Shown piece after piece: positions 43,501 to 56,300 of a stretch of 64,000 nt of DNA. Origin of the DNA: Pleurostoma richardsiae. Its lineage: Eukaryota > Ascomycota > Sordariomycetes > Calosphaeriales > Pleurostomataceae. The position numbers were made by a program, and so were the translations under genes. The notes beneath the pieces were generated by a model. The model was not told the origin of the DNA and did no database searches. It worked only from the letters and a program-made list of their open reading frames with translations. How positions within the stretch are numbered: the first letter of the stretch is position 1; the number at the start of each line of letters is the position of its first letter. Location: assembly GCA_030052745.1 (NCBI GenBank), contig JANBVO010000022.1:124001-188000 (forward strand), given 5' to 3'.

Positions 43501-46500
43501 GCCTTCATCGTCATGGCGCTTGAAGCAGCTGCGCAGAAAGTGACCAAAGCGAAGGCACAGTTAGACAGGATTGAGCTCAGGGATGTATCAGTCGTCAAGC
43601 CTCTAGTCATCACCGACGAAGACGTCGAGATGACAATCACGCTCCGCCCCCATCAAGAAGGCTCCCTGGTGCAGTCCGACACCTGGGATGAGTTTCGCAT
43701 TTGCTCGTGGTCCGATAAGAAAGGTTGGACGGAGCACTGCGTGGGACTGGTCGCTGGCCAAGCGTATCACGAAAACCTTGTTGACGGTACGAGGCAACGG
43801 AGCGTTGTAGAAGCTGCATTGCGAGATATGACCGAGAAGATCAAGCATGCAGGGCCTCCGCGTGTGGTCAGAGCTGCCCTGTACGACGCGCTCGTTGAAG
43901 CTGGCATCGACTACGGTCCGGCATTCCAGGGAATTCAGGACTGCTGTGCGGCCGACAGCTGCTCCATTGCAACCCTCGTCCCCCAAGATATCGCCAAAGA
44001 CATGCCAAGCGGTCATTTGATTAGCCCCATCATCCATCCAAGCTTTCTCGAGTCCTTGATCGAGACGTATTGGCCATTGCTGGGTGCCGGCCGAGCGGCT
44101 GTCCGAGGCATCTACCTCCCTTCGTCGGTAGCGCGGGTCTCATTCACGAGAAGCGCCATAGACCTAGCCAGGAGACCAAGCTGCAGTATGTTCGCATACT
44201 GTAGGGGTGAGCCGGCCAAAGCTTGGCCGAGGCCCGCGCGCGTCACCGTCTTTGCAACAGAAGATGAGTCGTCGCTGGAGCCGCTCATAACCCTGGAAGA
44301 CCTCACGATCTCACCCATGCTAGATGGACGGACTCGCCTAGACGCCGAAACGCCACGGGAGCTCTGCTTCAAGATAGAGTGGGAGCCAATACTCGAGCCC
44401 CTGGACGAGGCGAATGGCGCTACTAACAGGTTGGCAAGCCTTCCAGATTCCGACATGGCTATTATTCATGAGAACTCCAACTTCCAGAACCTGGTGGCAA
44501 TGGGCCTGGCAGCCGAGTTAGAGCTGCTCACCGGCAGGCAACCCGAGTTTGGAACGATGAACAACATCAATGCCAATGGGAGAATAGTAATATTTCTCTC
44601 CGAGCTGCACAGGCCGATACTAGCGGACCTCTCGATGCAGCAATTTGACGCACTTCAAAAGGTTCTGACAACAGCAGAAGGAATAGTATGGGTAGTTCGT
44701 GGCGCGTACGACAAGTGCGCCAGCCCCGAGGCGAACATGGTCGTGGGCCTGAGCAGGGCCATCCGATCCGAGACAGCCATGAGATTCGCAACGCTGGATC
44801 TAGACTCCCAGCCTCGGCTTTCCGAGCACAAAACGGCCAAAGCCATTTTGAAGGTTCTCCATGCGGCTTTCGGTTCTGCGTCTTCAGACACAAGCGAGCT
44901 AGAGTACATGGAGAGGAAGGGATCCTTCTTCACCCCACGCATCGTGAACGACAAGGAGATGAATGTGTACGTGCACAAGCAGACCAACCCATCCATCCTG
45001 GAGCCGACACCGTTTGGGAAAGACGATCGGCCTCTAAAACTTGCCGTCCACAAAGATGGTGTCTCCGATAGTCCACATTTCGTGGATGACCAGGCTGGAA
45101 AGAAGCCGCTGCTGTCTGATGAGATCGAGATCGAGGTCAAAGCAGTTGCGGTAAATTACAGGGACATCACGATATTGAAGGCACAAGGTTCTGGTGACGA
45201 GCTTGGCATCGAAGTGAGCGGCAGAGTAGCCAGAGTCGGAAGCACAGACACCAGGTTCCAACCAGGAGATCGAGTGGTCGCCCTTACACGAGGGGGTTTT
45301 GCCACTCGCGCTCGCACCAAGGCCGATCTCGCCTTTGAAATTCCGGAGGGGTTGCCATTCGAAGAGGCCGCAGCCATGCCCCTTGCTTACTCCACAGCAT
45401 ACCACAGCTTGATTGAACTAGCCCGCCTCGCGGAGGGTGAAAGTGTGCTGATTCACGCGGCAACTGACGGCGTCGGACAAGCTGCCGTCACCATTGCCCA
45501 GATGATTGGAGCTGAGGTATTCGTGACGGTAGGCAGTCTCGAGGAGAAGAAGCTCATCATGAGCGAGTACGGTCTTTGTGAAGGTCGAATTTTCTTCAGC
45601 CGTGACACAGCGTTCAGCAGTGGCATCCGCGGGATAACAGGAAATCGGGGCGTTGACGTCGTCTTGAACTGCCTGAGTGGAGACTTGCTAAGAACATCTT
45701 GGGATTGTCTGAGCAAGTTCGGCCGGTTCATAGACATTGGCGCGTGGGACAGGGGAAAGAAGACAAGCATCGACATGTCGCGTGAGAATAACAATGCCAG
45801 CTTCTTCTCTGTCGACATGTTCACCCTGATGGACCAGCGTCCTAGGCAAATGAAGCGGCTGATGGCGGAGATTGCAAGGCTCATCAAGTACGGCAAGGCA
45901 CGGCCGGCGACTCCAGTCACAATATCTCCCGTATCAGATATTGACACGGCTTTCAAGATTCTTCAGACGAGAGGGACCAGTGGAAAGATGGTCATCGCCC
46001 CTAGAGCCGAAGATATCGTCAGCGTAGGTCCAGCTCGCAGCCTGACCCAGTCCGCCCCAGTCCGCAGGCCCCCCAGGAGCAGAATCGCTAACCACGGCAG
46101 AACAGGCACCGACGTCCAGAGAGTTAGGCAACCTGCTGCAGCCCGAGGCGACTTACATTCTCGCCGGAGGCACAGGCGGCCTCGGCCGGAGCATGGCCAG
46201 GTGGATGGTCGCCAAGGGTGCTAGATCGATAGTCCTGGTGGGCAGAGGTGGCAAGGTGGCGGGCAAGCTAAAGGAGCTTGTCGATGACATGGGGGCTTTG
46301 GGGGCCAACATTGTCGTGCGGGGCTGCAACGTAGTTGACAGGGCCGAGGTAGATGATCTGGTTGCCAACGGGCTCGTGGGCCTGCCGCCCATCCGGGGGG
46401 TAATCCACGGAACAATGGTCCTCCGCGTAAGTGCAATAATCCTCCCGAGAATCTCAATGACCAAGGAGGAGGAAGAACTGGAGCAGAAGTGAGGCTAACA

Positions 46501-47336
46501 CCAGCCAGGACACGCTGTATGAGAAGATGACGTTTGAGGACTACAGGGCGGTCATCGAGGGCAAGGTGCAGGGTGGGTGGAACCTGCACCACGCCTTCAG
46601 CGCTGCCCCCCTCGACTTCTTTGTTGCCATCTCGTCAGCAGCTGGTGCGGTAGGAAACCGTGGACAGGCTGCGTATGCGGCCGCCAACTGCTTCCTGAAC
46701 GCTCTTGTACAGCACCGGTTGGCTCTGGGCCTCCCTGCGTCGTCGCTGGACCTAACCATGGTGTCGGACTCAGGTTACCTCGCGGACAATAAGGAGAAGC
46801 TCGCTGAGGTAGGCCGTAATCTGGGCAGCGACAGCATCTGCGAAGCCGAGGTACTCGCGCTGCTTGGTGCTGCCATCAGCGGCAAGCTGGCTGTGACCTG
46901 TAACAACCACACCATCACGGGGATGCGCATCACCCCTGCCATGCAGCCCTTTTGGACGCGAGATGCCAAGTTCAAGCACCTCAGGCTAGCCATGGAGGTC
47001 GCGGTCGCGGCGGACGGCGGCGACACCAATAAGGGCCCGGTTTCTTTCACCGCAGCGCTGAGGTCGGCGGAGTCGGCGGCGGATGCTGAGGAGATTGTCC
47101 GCAGGGGCCTGGTGGACAAGATATCGGCTGTGCTCATGCTGGAGGCAGAAGACATGGACGTGACGCGGTCGCTGTCGCACTACCCGCTGGACTCACTCGT
47201 CGCGATCGAGATTCGCAATTTCATCACCCGCGAGTTCGAGGCTAACATGCAGGTTCTTGAGTTGCTGTCCAGCGGGTCGATCCAAACCCTGGCCAAGGCA
47301 GTATGCGCCAAGAGCAAGTTGGTAAGCTCCTCGTGA
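40030..47336 (+). CDS. Highly reducing type I polyketide synthase (KS-AT-DH-ER-KR-ACP)
   Basis: About 2275 aa in nine exons: 40030-40705, 40772-40982, 41035-41240, 41293-41499, 41560-41672, 41728-42277, 42353-46023, 46061-46426, 46509-47336. The KS starts at about residue 81 after a disordered leader; its triad is Cys253 (DTACSSS), His388 (EAHGTGT) and His428 (KSNIGH). The AT has GHSSGE (Ser701). The DH keeps His1026 (WLRQHRIQS), but the usual Gly of HxxxGxxxxP is Ser, and its second motif reads [10 protein letters not shown], with Glu1221 where Asp is expected. No methyltransferase lies between DH and ER. The ER spans about 1555-1870 and the KR begins with GGTGGLG (Ser2043, Tyr2056). A terminal ACP carries DSL (Ser2229). 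There is no release domain. Five introns crowd the KS region while a 3.67-kb exon covers most of AT to ER. ER and KR are in different frames; I placed a 37-bp intron there, but it is doubtful. Confidence 0.92.
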
Positions 47337-48386
47337 GGACGATAAGATGCCCGCTCTCTATATGATACGAGGACTCGACACCCCTTGTTCTCGACTCCTC
47401 TTCCCCTTCTTTTCCTTAGCCTTCTTCTACTTCTCCTTTCTTCTTTGTCCACTCGGGTCAGGCCGTCCTCCTAGCGCATCTATCTTCAGACCTACCACGT
47501 CCCGTTGCCCGGTTGATTCTAGAGTTGGAGCTACGCCTTGTCAAGCAAACAAACTCCGCACGACACCGTGGAAAAGGAAGGGTTGGTAATTGCTCCAGGC
47601 TTCACACTTTAGGGGATCTTGAAGTAGAACAGCAGGTATGGACCCCGCGAGGTACCACTGCGGCTCCGAAGTTCAATATAACATACATCTCTATGAATGT
47701 CGTGCAGAGGAGTTCCTATTGTCACGAGTAAAAGAGGAGTGGCCTCCCTGCTTAGCTCTGCTCCCAAGTCATGACAAGAATCATGCAGTACTGCCTACCT
47801 AGGTAGGTATCTATATTAAACGTTATCCAGGTAGAGGGAGCGAGAGGCCGTACGACATCATCTGGATACTTGCCAAAACAGATATCTAGGTTAGCAGGTT
47901 AGGCAGATACGAGCGCAGAGGCAGAAAGCTCTATGAGATACCTGATATCATAGATGGCATTCGGAGGTAAGGAAAAATTAGAGAGTCAGAAAAGATATGA
48001 AGTGGTCCGACAGTGATCTCAGAAGCATGTTAGGAAGAAACGCAGAATAGACTGCGTGAAGGTGTGATTAAAGGTACCTAAGGTACCTAGGTACCTACAT
48101 ACCTGAGCTGACCAGTGAAGTCCCAAAAGAACAAATCATGCTACGCTACCTCTGCATCTAACAGTAAGTACCTCATGCTGGGCCGCAGAACAGCACGCCT
48201 TCTACGTACCTCAGACTAGACAGAGAGCTGCATCTATGTACCTACTCTATACCAACGCTGAGGTCATGGTCCGGATTAACTAAAGCGAATCGGGGACAAA
48301 GACAAATCACCTCCCCGCTGCTTTTTCTTCCCTGCCTCTATCCGTGCAACAACAGCCAGCGTGCGCAAGCGGACACGTCACCAACC
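47337..48386. other. Intergenic region between PKS and poly(A) polymerase genes
   Basis: About 1 kb marking the right border of the accessory block. It holds TACCTAGG-type words at about 47796-47822 and a dense GGTACCTAAGGTACCTAGG cluster at about 48072-48110, upstream of the next gene. No gene is supported. Confidence 0.55.
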
Positions 48387-50917
48387 ATGTCCTACGACTC
48401 GCGATACCCGCCTCCTCCTGGCGTCTATGGCCCGCCGGCGCCGGAGACACGATACGCATCTCCTCGCGACGAACCGGCCTCGCGTGCTCCTCGACAGACG
48501 TCCTCTACCCGTGGCGGGAGTAGTCTTTCCCATGGCGACTCCTACCGCCCGTACTCCCCCTCAGGCAGCAACGAAATGCATACCTCCTACAGCAGCCGCG
48601 ACCAGGGCGGCCGGTACCCTGATCCCTATCACTCAATGCCACCTGCGTATCGTTCGCTCGCCGATTACGGGCGGCGCGACAGTGTGCGTGCCCCCCAGGG
48701 TGATTTCACATTCCGTGTAGACAAGCCACCTGGCGTCGGCGACTCTTCGTACGACAGCTATCGACCGGGCGTGACCACTGGCAGGGACCGTCACAGGAAC
48801 AAGGATGGCGCAGCGCAACATCGGAATCGTCAAGATCGCAACCGCCGTCCTCGATACCAAGCTGGGCGGATATTTCACAGGTTTGTGCCAGCTGATCGAC
48901 CGATACTACACGCCAGCCACAGCGATGCACCCACCGAGTCCTTCCTCGATTCCTCCACTGGTGTGGTCTATAAGGCGATCGACGAACTATCTGACAGCGA
49001 CGAGGCTGATATGGACATATCCGACACATCAGGTGTCGATGATGCCACTCACGAACCTTCTGCAAAGCGCGCTCGCGTCAAGCTAGACCAGACCCTGTCG
49101 GGCGACATCGCTCCCAAGTGGTCCAACCCTGACCCATACACTGCACTTCCACCGTTAGATGAGTCGGCCGCTCATAAAAAGAAGGATGTCGTGCAGCTGA
49201 TCCGCAAGGCTCGCATGCACCCTGCAAGCGAATCTAAGAAGGCCTCTGTTCCTGCCGAGGCTGAGGATTTCATCCGTTGCGACTTAAACGATAGTGATGA
49301 TAGTGATGCTGGCAAGGTGAGGGGGCATATGTCACTTCCAGAAGGGGAAGCTGCTGCTGCTACTGCACCTCCTACGGGTGCCGGTGTACCTGAGGCCCCA
49401 ACATGGCCCCGCCTCACTGTCTCAGCGCAACTTCAGCAGCAACAACACCAGCCCGCTCAGCTTCTTCACTCGGAAATGCAAAACCCTCTGCCGGGCGTCA
49501 GCATTGGGTCCCTTCAGCCTCCGTCTCGCAACACGGCATCCGATCCTCCTGACCAGACGTCGAGGAAGCGCAAGCCCGATGCGGATCGAGAGGTTTCTTC
49601 CGATCTAGGCTCCCGAAAGCGTACACATGACGATGAGATCAAGTTCTCAGAATACGCGAAACTAAGGAAACCTTCCAAAATGCCTGTTCATGGCTTCATC
49701 ACCCAGGAGTGGCGCAAGCAAGACGGCGAAGATTCCTGCCCTTGGATGAGGGATCTTGCCCCACTGCGCTCGGCACTACAGATAAGCATTCGGTATGCGC
49801 ACAATACCTCCGATGCTTTTAGCGGCACTGACCCGGGCTGTATTAGACTCCACATGGAGATATTTGACTTCTACGACCTTGTCAAGCCCCGCCGCTTCGA
49901 GGAACGCATTCGCAAGGATCTCGTAGACAGGCTAAATCGGCTGGTGCGCAAGAGGTATTCGGACGTCCAGATCCTCCCTTTTGGCTCTTTCATGTCCGGG
50001 CTGTATCTGCCAACGGGTGACATGGACTTGGTGTTCTGCTCCGATCGCTATCGCGTTGGAGGTGCACCGCAGTATAACAGCAAGAACACACTCTGGAGAC
50101 TGGCGGATTACCTCCGCAGTAGGAAGGTTGTCTTCGCTAACAAGGTCGATGTCATTGCCAAAGCCAAGGTTCCCTTGGTAAAATATGTCGACGACGAGAC
50201 TGGCTTGAAGGTCGACATATCTTTCGAGAACCTGACTGGCGTTGCCGCCATCAAAACATTCCAGGCCTGGAAAGAGCAGTACCCTGCGATGCCTGTTCTT
50301 GTCACGGTGATCAAGCACTTCCTCCTGATGCGGGGGCTCAACGAACCCGTTAATGGCGGCATCGGTGGCTTTTCTGTCATCTGCCTCGTGGTCAGCATGC
50401 TTCAAATGATGCCACAGGTTCAGAGCCGCGATCTCTTACCGGAGCACCACCTAGGCATGATGTTGATGGAGTTCTTTGATTTGTACGGGAACAGGTTCAA
50501 CTATAAAACAACCGCCATCAGCATGAACCCTCCTCGGTACATTCCCAAGGTCAGTGTACCATTTATCGCTTAGGCCCTCGAGGCGTGTATCTGACCTCTT
50601 AATGGCACAAACAGACCCAGGTCACCACTTTCGCGTATAAGAACCCTGACCGGCTATCCATCATCGACCCAAATAACCCAGAAAATGACATCGCTGGTGG
50701 TTCCAGCAACACCGAGCGCATCATGCGTTATTTCAGCGAAGCATTCGGCATGTTGCGGCAGCGTATGACCACGCTGGCGGAGAGGAGCAGTGACCCCAGC
50801 GGCCAGAACAGCATTCTAAAGGTAATCTTAGGTGGGAATTACTCGAGCTTCAGGAATCAACGCGGACATCTCCAGAAGCTCCATGAGAAACTTTATGGTC
50901 CATGTGAAGACGATTAA
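48387..50917 (+). CDS. Trf4/Cid14-type non-canonical poly(A) polymerase
   Basis: Two exons, 48387-50549 and 50615-50917, with a 65-bp phase-0 intron, giving about 821 aa. The nucleotidyltransferase motif is clear: LPFGSFMSGLYLPTGDMD at about 530-547 with catalytic Asp545 and Asp547, and the third Asp610 in LKVDISFEN. The PAP-associated region follows (GLNEPVNGGIGGFSVI). The first 430 residues are low-complexity and charged with RG/YS-rich stretches. In yeast and fission yeast these enzymes are the polymerase of the TRAMP nuclear RNA surveillance complex, adding short A tails before exosome decay. It is a housekeeping gene, which helps set the right border of the accessory block. Family is certain; the specific paralogue name is not. 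Confidence 0.9.
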
Positions 50918-53301
50918 TCAATGAGGGCGTTCCTTGACACCGACAAATTCTACTCGACACTCACGCCGCGGATCGGGCAATGCGACTAAAGCGTCCGAGT
51001 CTAGTCGCTCAGGACAGATGGCGGAGACAGCCGATCCGGGCACACTCGATGAGTATTTTGGCGCATGGGTTGGCTGGAAGGGCTGGATGAATATGGCAAG
51101 CGGTAAAACGACGGCGTTGACGGGGGAAAAGATTCGAGGCTGGAATTTTTTATGATACCCACCGGCAGCAACCTCTCGGCTGTTGCCCATCGTTCTCTAA
51201 GCGATTCCCTGTTCTGGTTCCTTCACTAGGCAGCCAGGCCCCTTCTTCCAGCTCGAGAATTTAGAGGCATAGACTTACCGCGCAGATCCTCGTACTATAG
51301 TTGGAATTGGACAGCGGCTGGACGGCTGCCTGTGACGGTGTCTGTCCCGGAGACTGGGTCACCTTTCCGATTTCCTCTCCTCCTTTTCCTCGCCGAAGTA
51401 CCAACCTACAGTGGCTTTTTTCACGGGCCAGCCGTTTCACATTGGCCCCATGAATCAGATTCTCGGTCTTCCTTTCCCATCCTCCCCTTCATGTTTCGTC
51501 GTTCCCTTAGTTGACCTTGGTGACTGATTGACTACCTAGTGCTGGCAGTACTGCTGACTCTATAGGACAGACGAACACAAAGCATCTCGATTTTCTGGAA
51601 ATTTTCAGCACCGACTCCAAAGCAGGACTCCGGCCGTGACTCACATGAGACTCGGCAACAAGGCGTCACTGCTGCCATTTTTCTCACTGCAAGCCGTACT
51701 CAATGCATGGCTGCGGAGAGGAACGATACTAGTTGTGCTTGGGGGAGGTTACGCTGCTTCGGAGGTATTGGTAGGTAGCTTAGTCGCCGTGCAGTTCTCG
51801 TGGTGCACGAGATTTACTTCAGCAACTCTGTGCTGGATGCTCGGGGATAGATAACCGTCTTCCTGTGTACAGACTTTTTCCTTTCTTTTGCTCCCCGCTT
51901 CACTCTCGCTGCTCCGTCTCGCGGACATGACCCTCACCCAAGGCCTCGTGAGAGACATCGGCTGCCAGGGATGGTCACTTGCGTCATCCAGTGTTCAACT
52001 CCGGTGACCCTTTGTACTCAGGAACGAAGTACAGCTTCATTAATTGAGCGGGCCTATCTCCTCCACGGGGCCGATTATTGAAAGGGGTTTGCTCTGTGTT
52101 AGCATAAGGGAGTTGTTCATTATTGGGGACTACACCTCTAATCGATATTTGCCAGCATCGACGCAATTCTTTAATTCCGTTCGGAAAGGCCACTTCAGTG
52201 CCAAAGGTCTTTACGTACAGATCTCGGGTCGACAAGACGGGTCATCCTGGCGCAGTGCCAATATGCCTGGAGGAGGCGCAACAGCAGCTCCACCGGCGTT
52301 TCGATTTCTTAGGTGGGCCAGAATGAGCTCTTCCTGTCCATACCGACAGTTCGCTTTCTTATTTGCAAGAGATAAGGGCGCAAGCTTCACGCGACAAGGA
52401 CATATCTGGCGTAGGGATGCCCAAACACTCATGACGAGGACCATCCCTCCTTGGCGAACCCCAGGAGCTCGTGTTCACTCCTAGCTACGGTAGACTCAGC
52501 CGAAGTAGGAAGGTTATCTAGGGCCAGGAAGCAAGCCCACCGTAAGGGTCGGTCAGGGCCATGTTTCGGATATAGCCTCTTTTCCAGAACAACACGCTAC
52601 AACTAGGCGGCAGAATAATCCGTGAGGGCGGTTAACCGCGAAGGGTGGTGGGCTAAGACCGACCGGGCTCCGGAGATGAGCATTTATTCCAACGGCTTCC
52701 GCACCGCCGCCAGCTACTGTAGGAACAAGACAGGCCTATCACGTCGTATACGGGCAAGGAGCAAAATTTAGCAGAGTACCTATGCTCTTTTATAGGCGCG
52801 GGCTAGAACTGCGGCATCGAGTTCGACAGCCCCACCGTGAGGGTTGGAGTGCCTAAGGGTCCTCAAGCTGCCTTTATATGAATCTAACAAGGTGAAATTT
52901 TCCAATTACCCATCGTCATGCCTACCACCGCGAAAGGAGCCAGTCCATTTCACCCTTTTTTCTTTTCCTCCCGTGCAAGACGATGGTCCCAAAGAAGAGC
53001 GCAATACCGCCAGGGAAAAGAGTTGAATAATCATGAGAAGGCAATTTAGCAAAGTTATCCCCACATGCACTGCAGATAATGTACACAGGTATCTAAAGTC
53101 TTCATAGGCTCGTATTATTGGATAGGGCGTGACGACCTAGTCTTCCGAACATTGGGGTATATCAAGTCCAGCCGGAAACGCTCCATCCTCCTGCTGAAGA
53201 GGGCCCAAGGGACGGGGCTGGGGCTGGAAAGCAAGAAAAGAATAGTGCAGGGTCTTCAAATAAATTACGCATACCCTAGACGAGAACGATCCTTCTGCCG
53301 A
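50918..53301. other. Convergent intergenic region
   Basis: 2.4 kb between two converging conserved genes. I see no gene, no tRNA B box and no clear repeat. The frames at 51984-52235 (-) and 52044-52484 (+) overlap in opposite directions with no motif. The length is unusual for a convergent housekeeping interval. Confidence 0.5.
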
Positions 53302-56300
53302 TCATATCATGCCACCGGGACCACCCACGGTCGGCGAGCCCTTTATGCTTGACGTGATGACCGACCGGCTTGCTGGTGGGCCGGCTGCAATGAAAGGTTG
53401 GTTGTAGGCTGAGTCTTTGCGGTAGGCGACTGTGGCTGCACGGGCATTCATCATCCCCTTGCTTTCGGAGGTCCCTTTCCTCAGCCTTCGACGGGCCGAC
53501 CTGCCATCTTCGTCGTCGCTAACTGAGGAGGCGCCCGTGTCGTCCTCCGCATCTAGCATTTTTGCATTGTTTAGGCGGCCGTCAGAAGGAAAGTCGACAT
53601 TGCCTGCATTCGAGGAAGGGTCCTCCACCTCTCCGCCTCCACGATCGACAAAGGTCCCAAACACGGCTCGAACGCGAGATCCTTCCTTTCTCCTGGGATT
53701 TATTGGCGGTAAGGGAGGAGGGATATAGGCCGGACTGCTTCCAAGTCTAGACGAAGATTCCGGCCCAGGCCAGTTGCTAGTTTCCGAAATGTCCATAGTC
53801 GGTACTGTGCTGGAGGCGGTAACAAAAGTCGGCTCGGAGATGTCATCCTTTCTTACGAATCTCCTTAGAGAATCGTTTTGAACACGGTTTGTCGTGCCGG
53901 GCAGTAGCGGCCGCTGTACTGAGGGCGGCCTGGTTGATGCGGGTAGGTTGGGTGTTGTCACGGATGTGGACGTCTTGTTCAAGATGTTGGCAATATTGAG
54001 TGACGGTGAAGGCACTCCAAGTCCGCCGACAGGGGAAGTAGACCGTAGTCGAGTGACAGAGAGGTCATCATACGCTAAGTTGCCAGGGCGTAATGTTGCC
54101 GACGGGCTCATTGCGAAATGGTTGGGCGACGGCGTGCCACTCTTAGAGCCACCTTGGGCGTAGCGCTGTGGTGGCATGATAGGAGAGCGTCGGATATCTG
54201 TCCCGGGCAGGCCCGGCGAGCGCAACATGGGTAGTCTCGCCGTCCCGCTACGGCCTAGATGCTGGTGGTCATCGTAGACAGTCGCATCGTCCGTCGACCT
54301 CGCTGCGAATGGTCGCGCTGGGTTAATGTCGCCCTCCACATCAATACGACCCCGCTCGGTTTCGATTCTAGATTCAGATCCTCTGTCTCGGACGGCGAGA
54401 ATATCCTCTTCATACGATGCTGTAGTCGGGTAGAGGATGGGCGGTAGCTTGTGTTCGGTGCTGGGAGTCCGTTGGCCACTGACGACGTTGCCTGGTCTCG
54501 GACTTGTCTGCTCCTGGACAGAGATCGCTCCAGGGGTGAAGGCCGGTTGATGCCTCATGATGGTCTCCAGTTCCTTACGTTTCTGTAGCTCTCGCCTAGC
54601 CTGTCTGAACGCGCGGAGGCCCGGGTGTATGTTCTCGTCATCTCTGGGCCCAAGAGATTTGACATCGCTGTCGGCATCGACATCCTCTTCAACTTTGGCA
54701 TATCCAGCCGGTGGCTGCAGGCCCTCAGTCCCAGGATAGACCAATTCCAGCTCCCTGTCATCGAACATTTGCTTGCTCGGGCTTGGAGAGCTACTCATTG
54801 TTGATGAACCAATGCCCAGCAGCTTTAAACTCTTTGATTGGGACATGTCACGCCGCCGCTCGACCAAAGATCCGCGATTCCCCTTGGATGTCAAGGCTGT
54901 TAAACCATTAGATCGGTTGGCAGGCGTAACGTCCATAGAGTAATCTGCCAGTCGACGGGGAGAGACGGATCGGCTTCTATCGGACTCAACATATGAGGTA
55001 AGCTTTTCCCGGACGCGGCGCTGAGCATCTGCAAGCTGGTGAGCAAAGTCTTCCTCTTCCGGCCTGTCCCCTACAGGGAACGCTTTCGCTGCAGTGCTGT
55101 CTTCCTCCACCTGTGACAGTGCCCTGGACCTCTTATCCCGGTGGTCATCAGGACTATCGTGGGACAATCTCCACTCATGCTCTTGCCAAGGGTCGGACCT
55201 CACGCCGAGTTCTCTCATGAGGCTAGAATCACCGCGATCGACAGGAAAACGCCCTTCAGGCCCGCTTGTAAGGGGTGGCCTATCATAGACAGATGATGCA
55301 TTACTCTCAGAGCGTAGGTGTTGCCGCACCATCCCGCTTAGACCTGAAGAGGGCTCAGTCGGACCTAAGGTAGGAGAATCATCCGGGGATGGGTGATGCG
55401 GACTCGAAAGTATCAGATCTGGTCTCTCCAGGGACGTCGACGGTCCCTCACCGTTAGCTTCCTCCGACAGCAGAGGCGGCATTGGCATCGATCGTCGCCG
55501 GAGAGCTGGGTGGTCTTGATCTGGAGGCCGCTGGGTTGGTTTGGGAGATATCATTAACGTGGTTGAGTCTCTGGGATCGGCGGAGTCATCCGAGTCATCC
55601 AAGAAAGTTGTACGTTCCTCCTCCGGGCCTAGCACGTTCATGGTCATTTTGTCGGCGGGCCCAACGCCAAGTTGCTGGCGCTCGGACGATGAGGAAGAGT
55701 GAGACCGGCCAGTTCGAAACGATGCGTTGGAGTCGGAACGGAACCTCTGTGTCGGGGTCTCCCGGCCTTGTTGCAGTTGTAATTGCCTTTGGGCATATCT
55801 GGACTCGTCATATGGCTGCACGGGTTTCTGAAATACTCCCATTGCTGTGGCCTTGCCTCGGTCCTTCGACTGGATCGGGAAAAGAGCATGATCACTCGTC
55901 TCGCTCAAGGGAGGGCTCAAGGGCGGAGAGCCGGCAAAGCTGATTTTGGAATTCGAGACAGGAACCTTGATTCCCAGGTCTGTCACGGCTGCGGATAAGC
56001 TCGAGGCCGGAGGGCTCATTGATCTGAGGTTAGGGGCAGAAGCTTTGCTCAGCATTGGAGCCCGCTCTGCTCCAAACCTCTCGCCAAAACTCTGGGTAGC
56101 AGTGGGAGACGGTGAATGCTGCACTGGGTCAGGAGTCCTAGACCCGAAGTTGCGCTGCCGAGACAGTGTGTCCAGTCTCGACAGAGCCGATGACTGGCGT
56201 TCGTGGAGTTCCTGGGTCAGGCCCTGTTCGTATAATCGTCGGGTCCGTGTAACGGTCCTTTCGGGAACTGGGGACGAAGTATTGGAGGCTGCTGCAGGCG

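Noticed and set aside
50918-53301. Search for tRNA or other RNA genes in the long convergent interval
   Set aside because: I found no GGTTCRANTCC-type B box or clear cloverleaf here or in the other intergenic regions.
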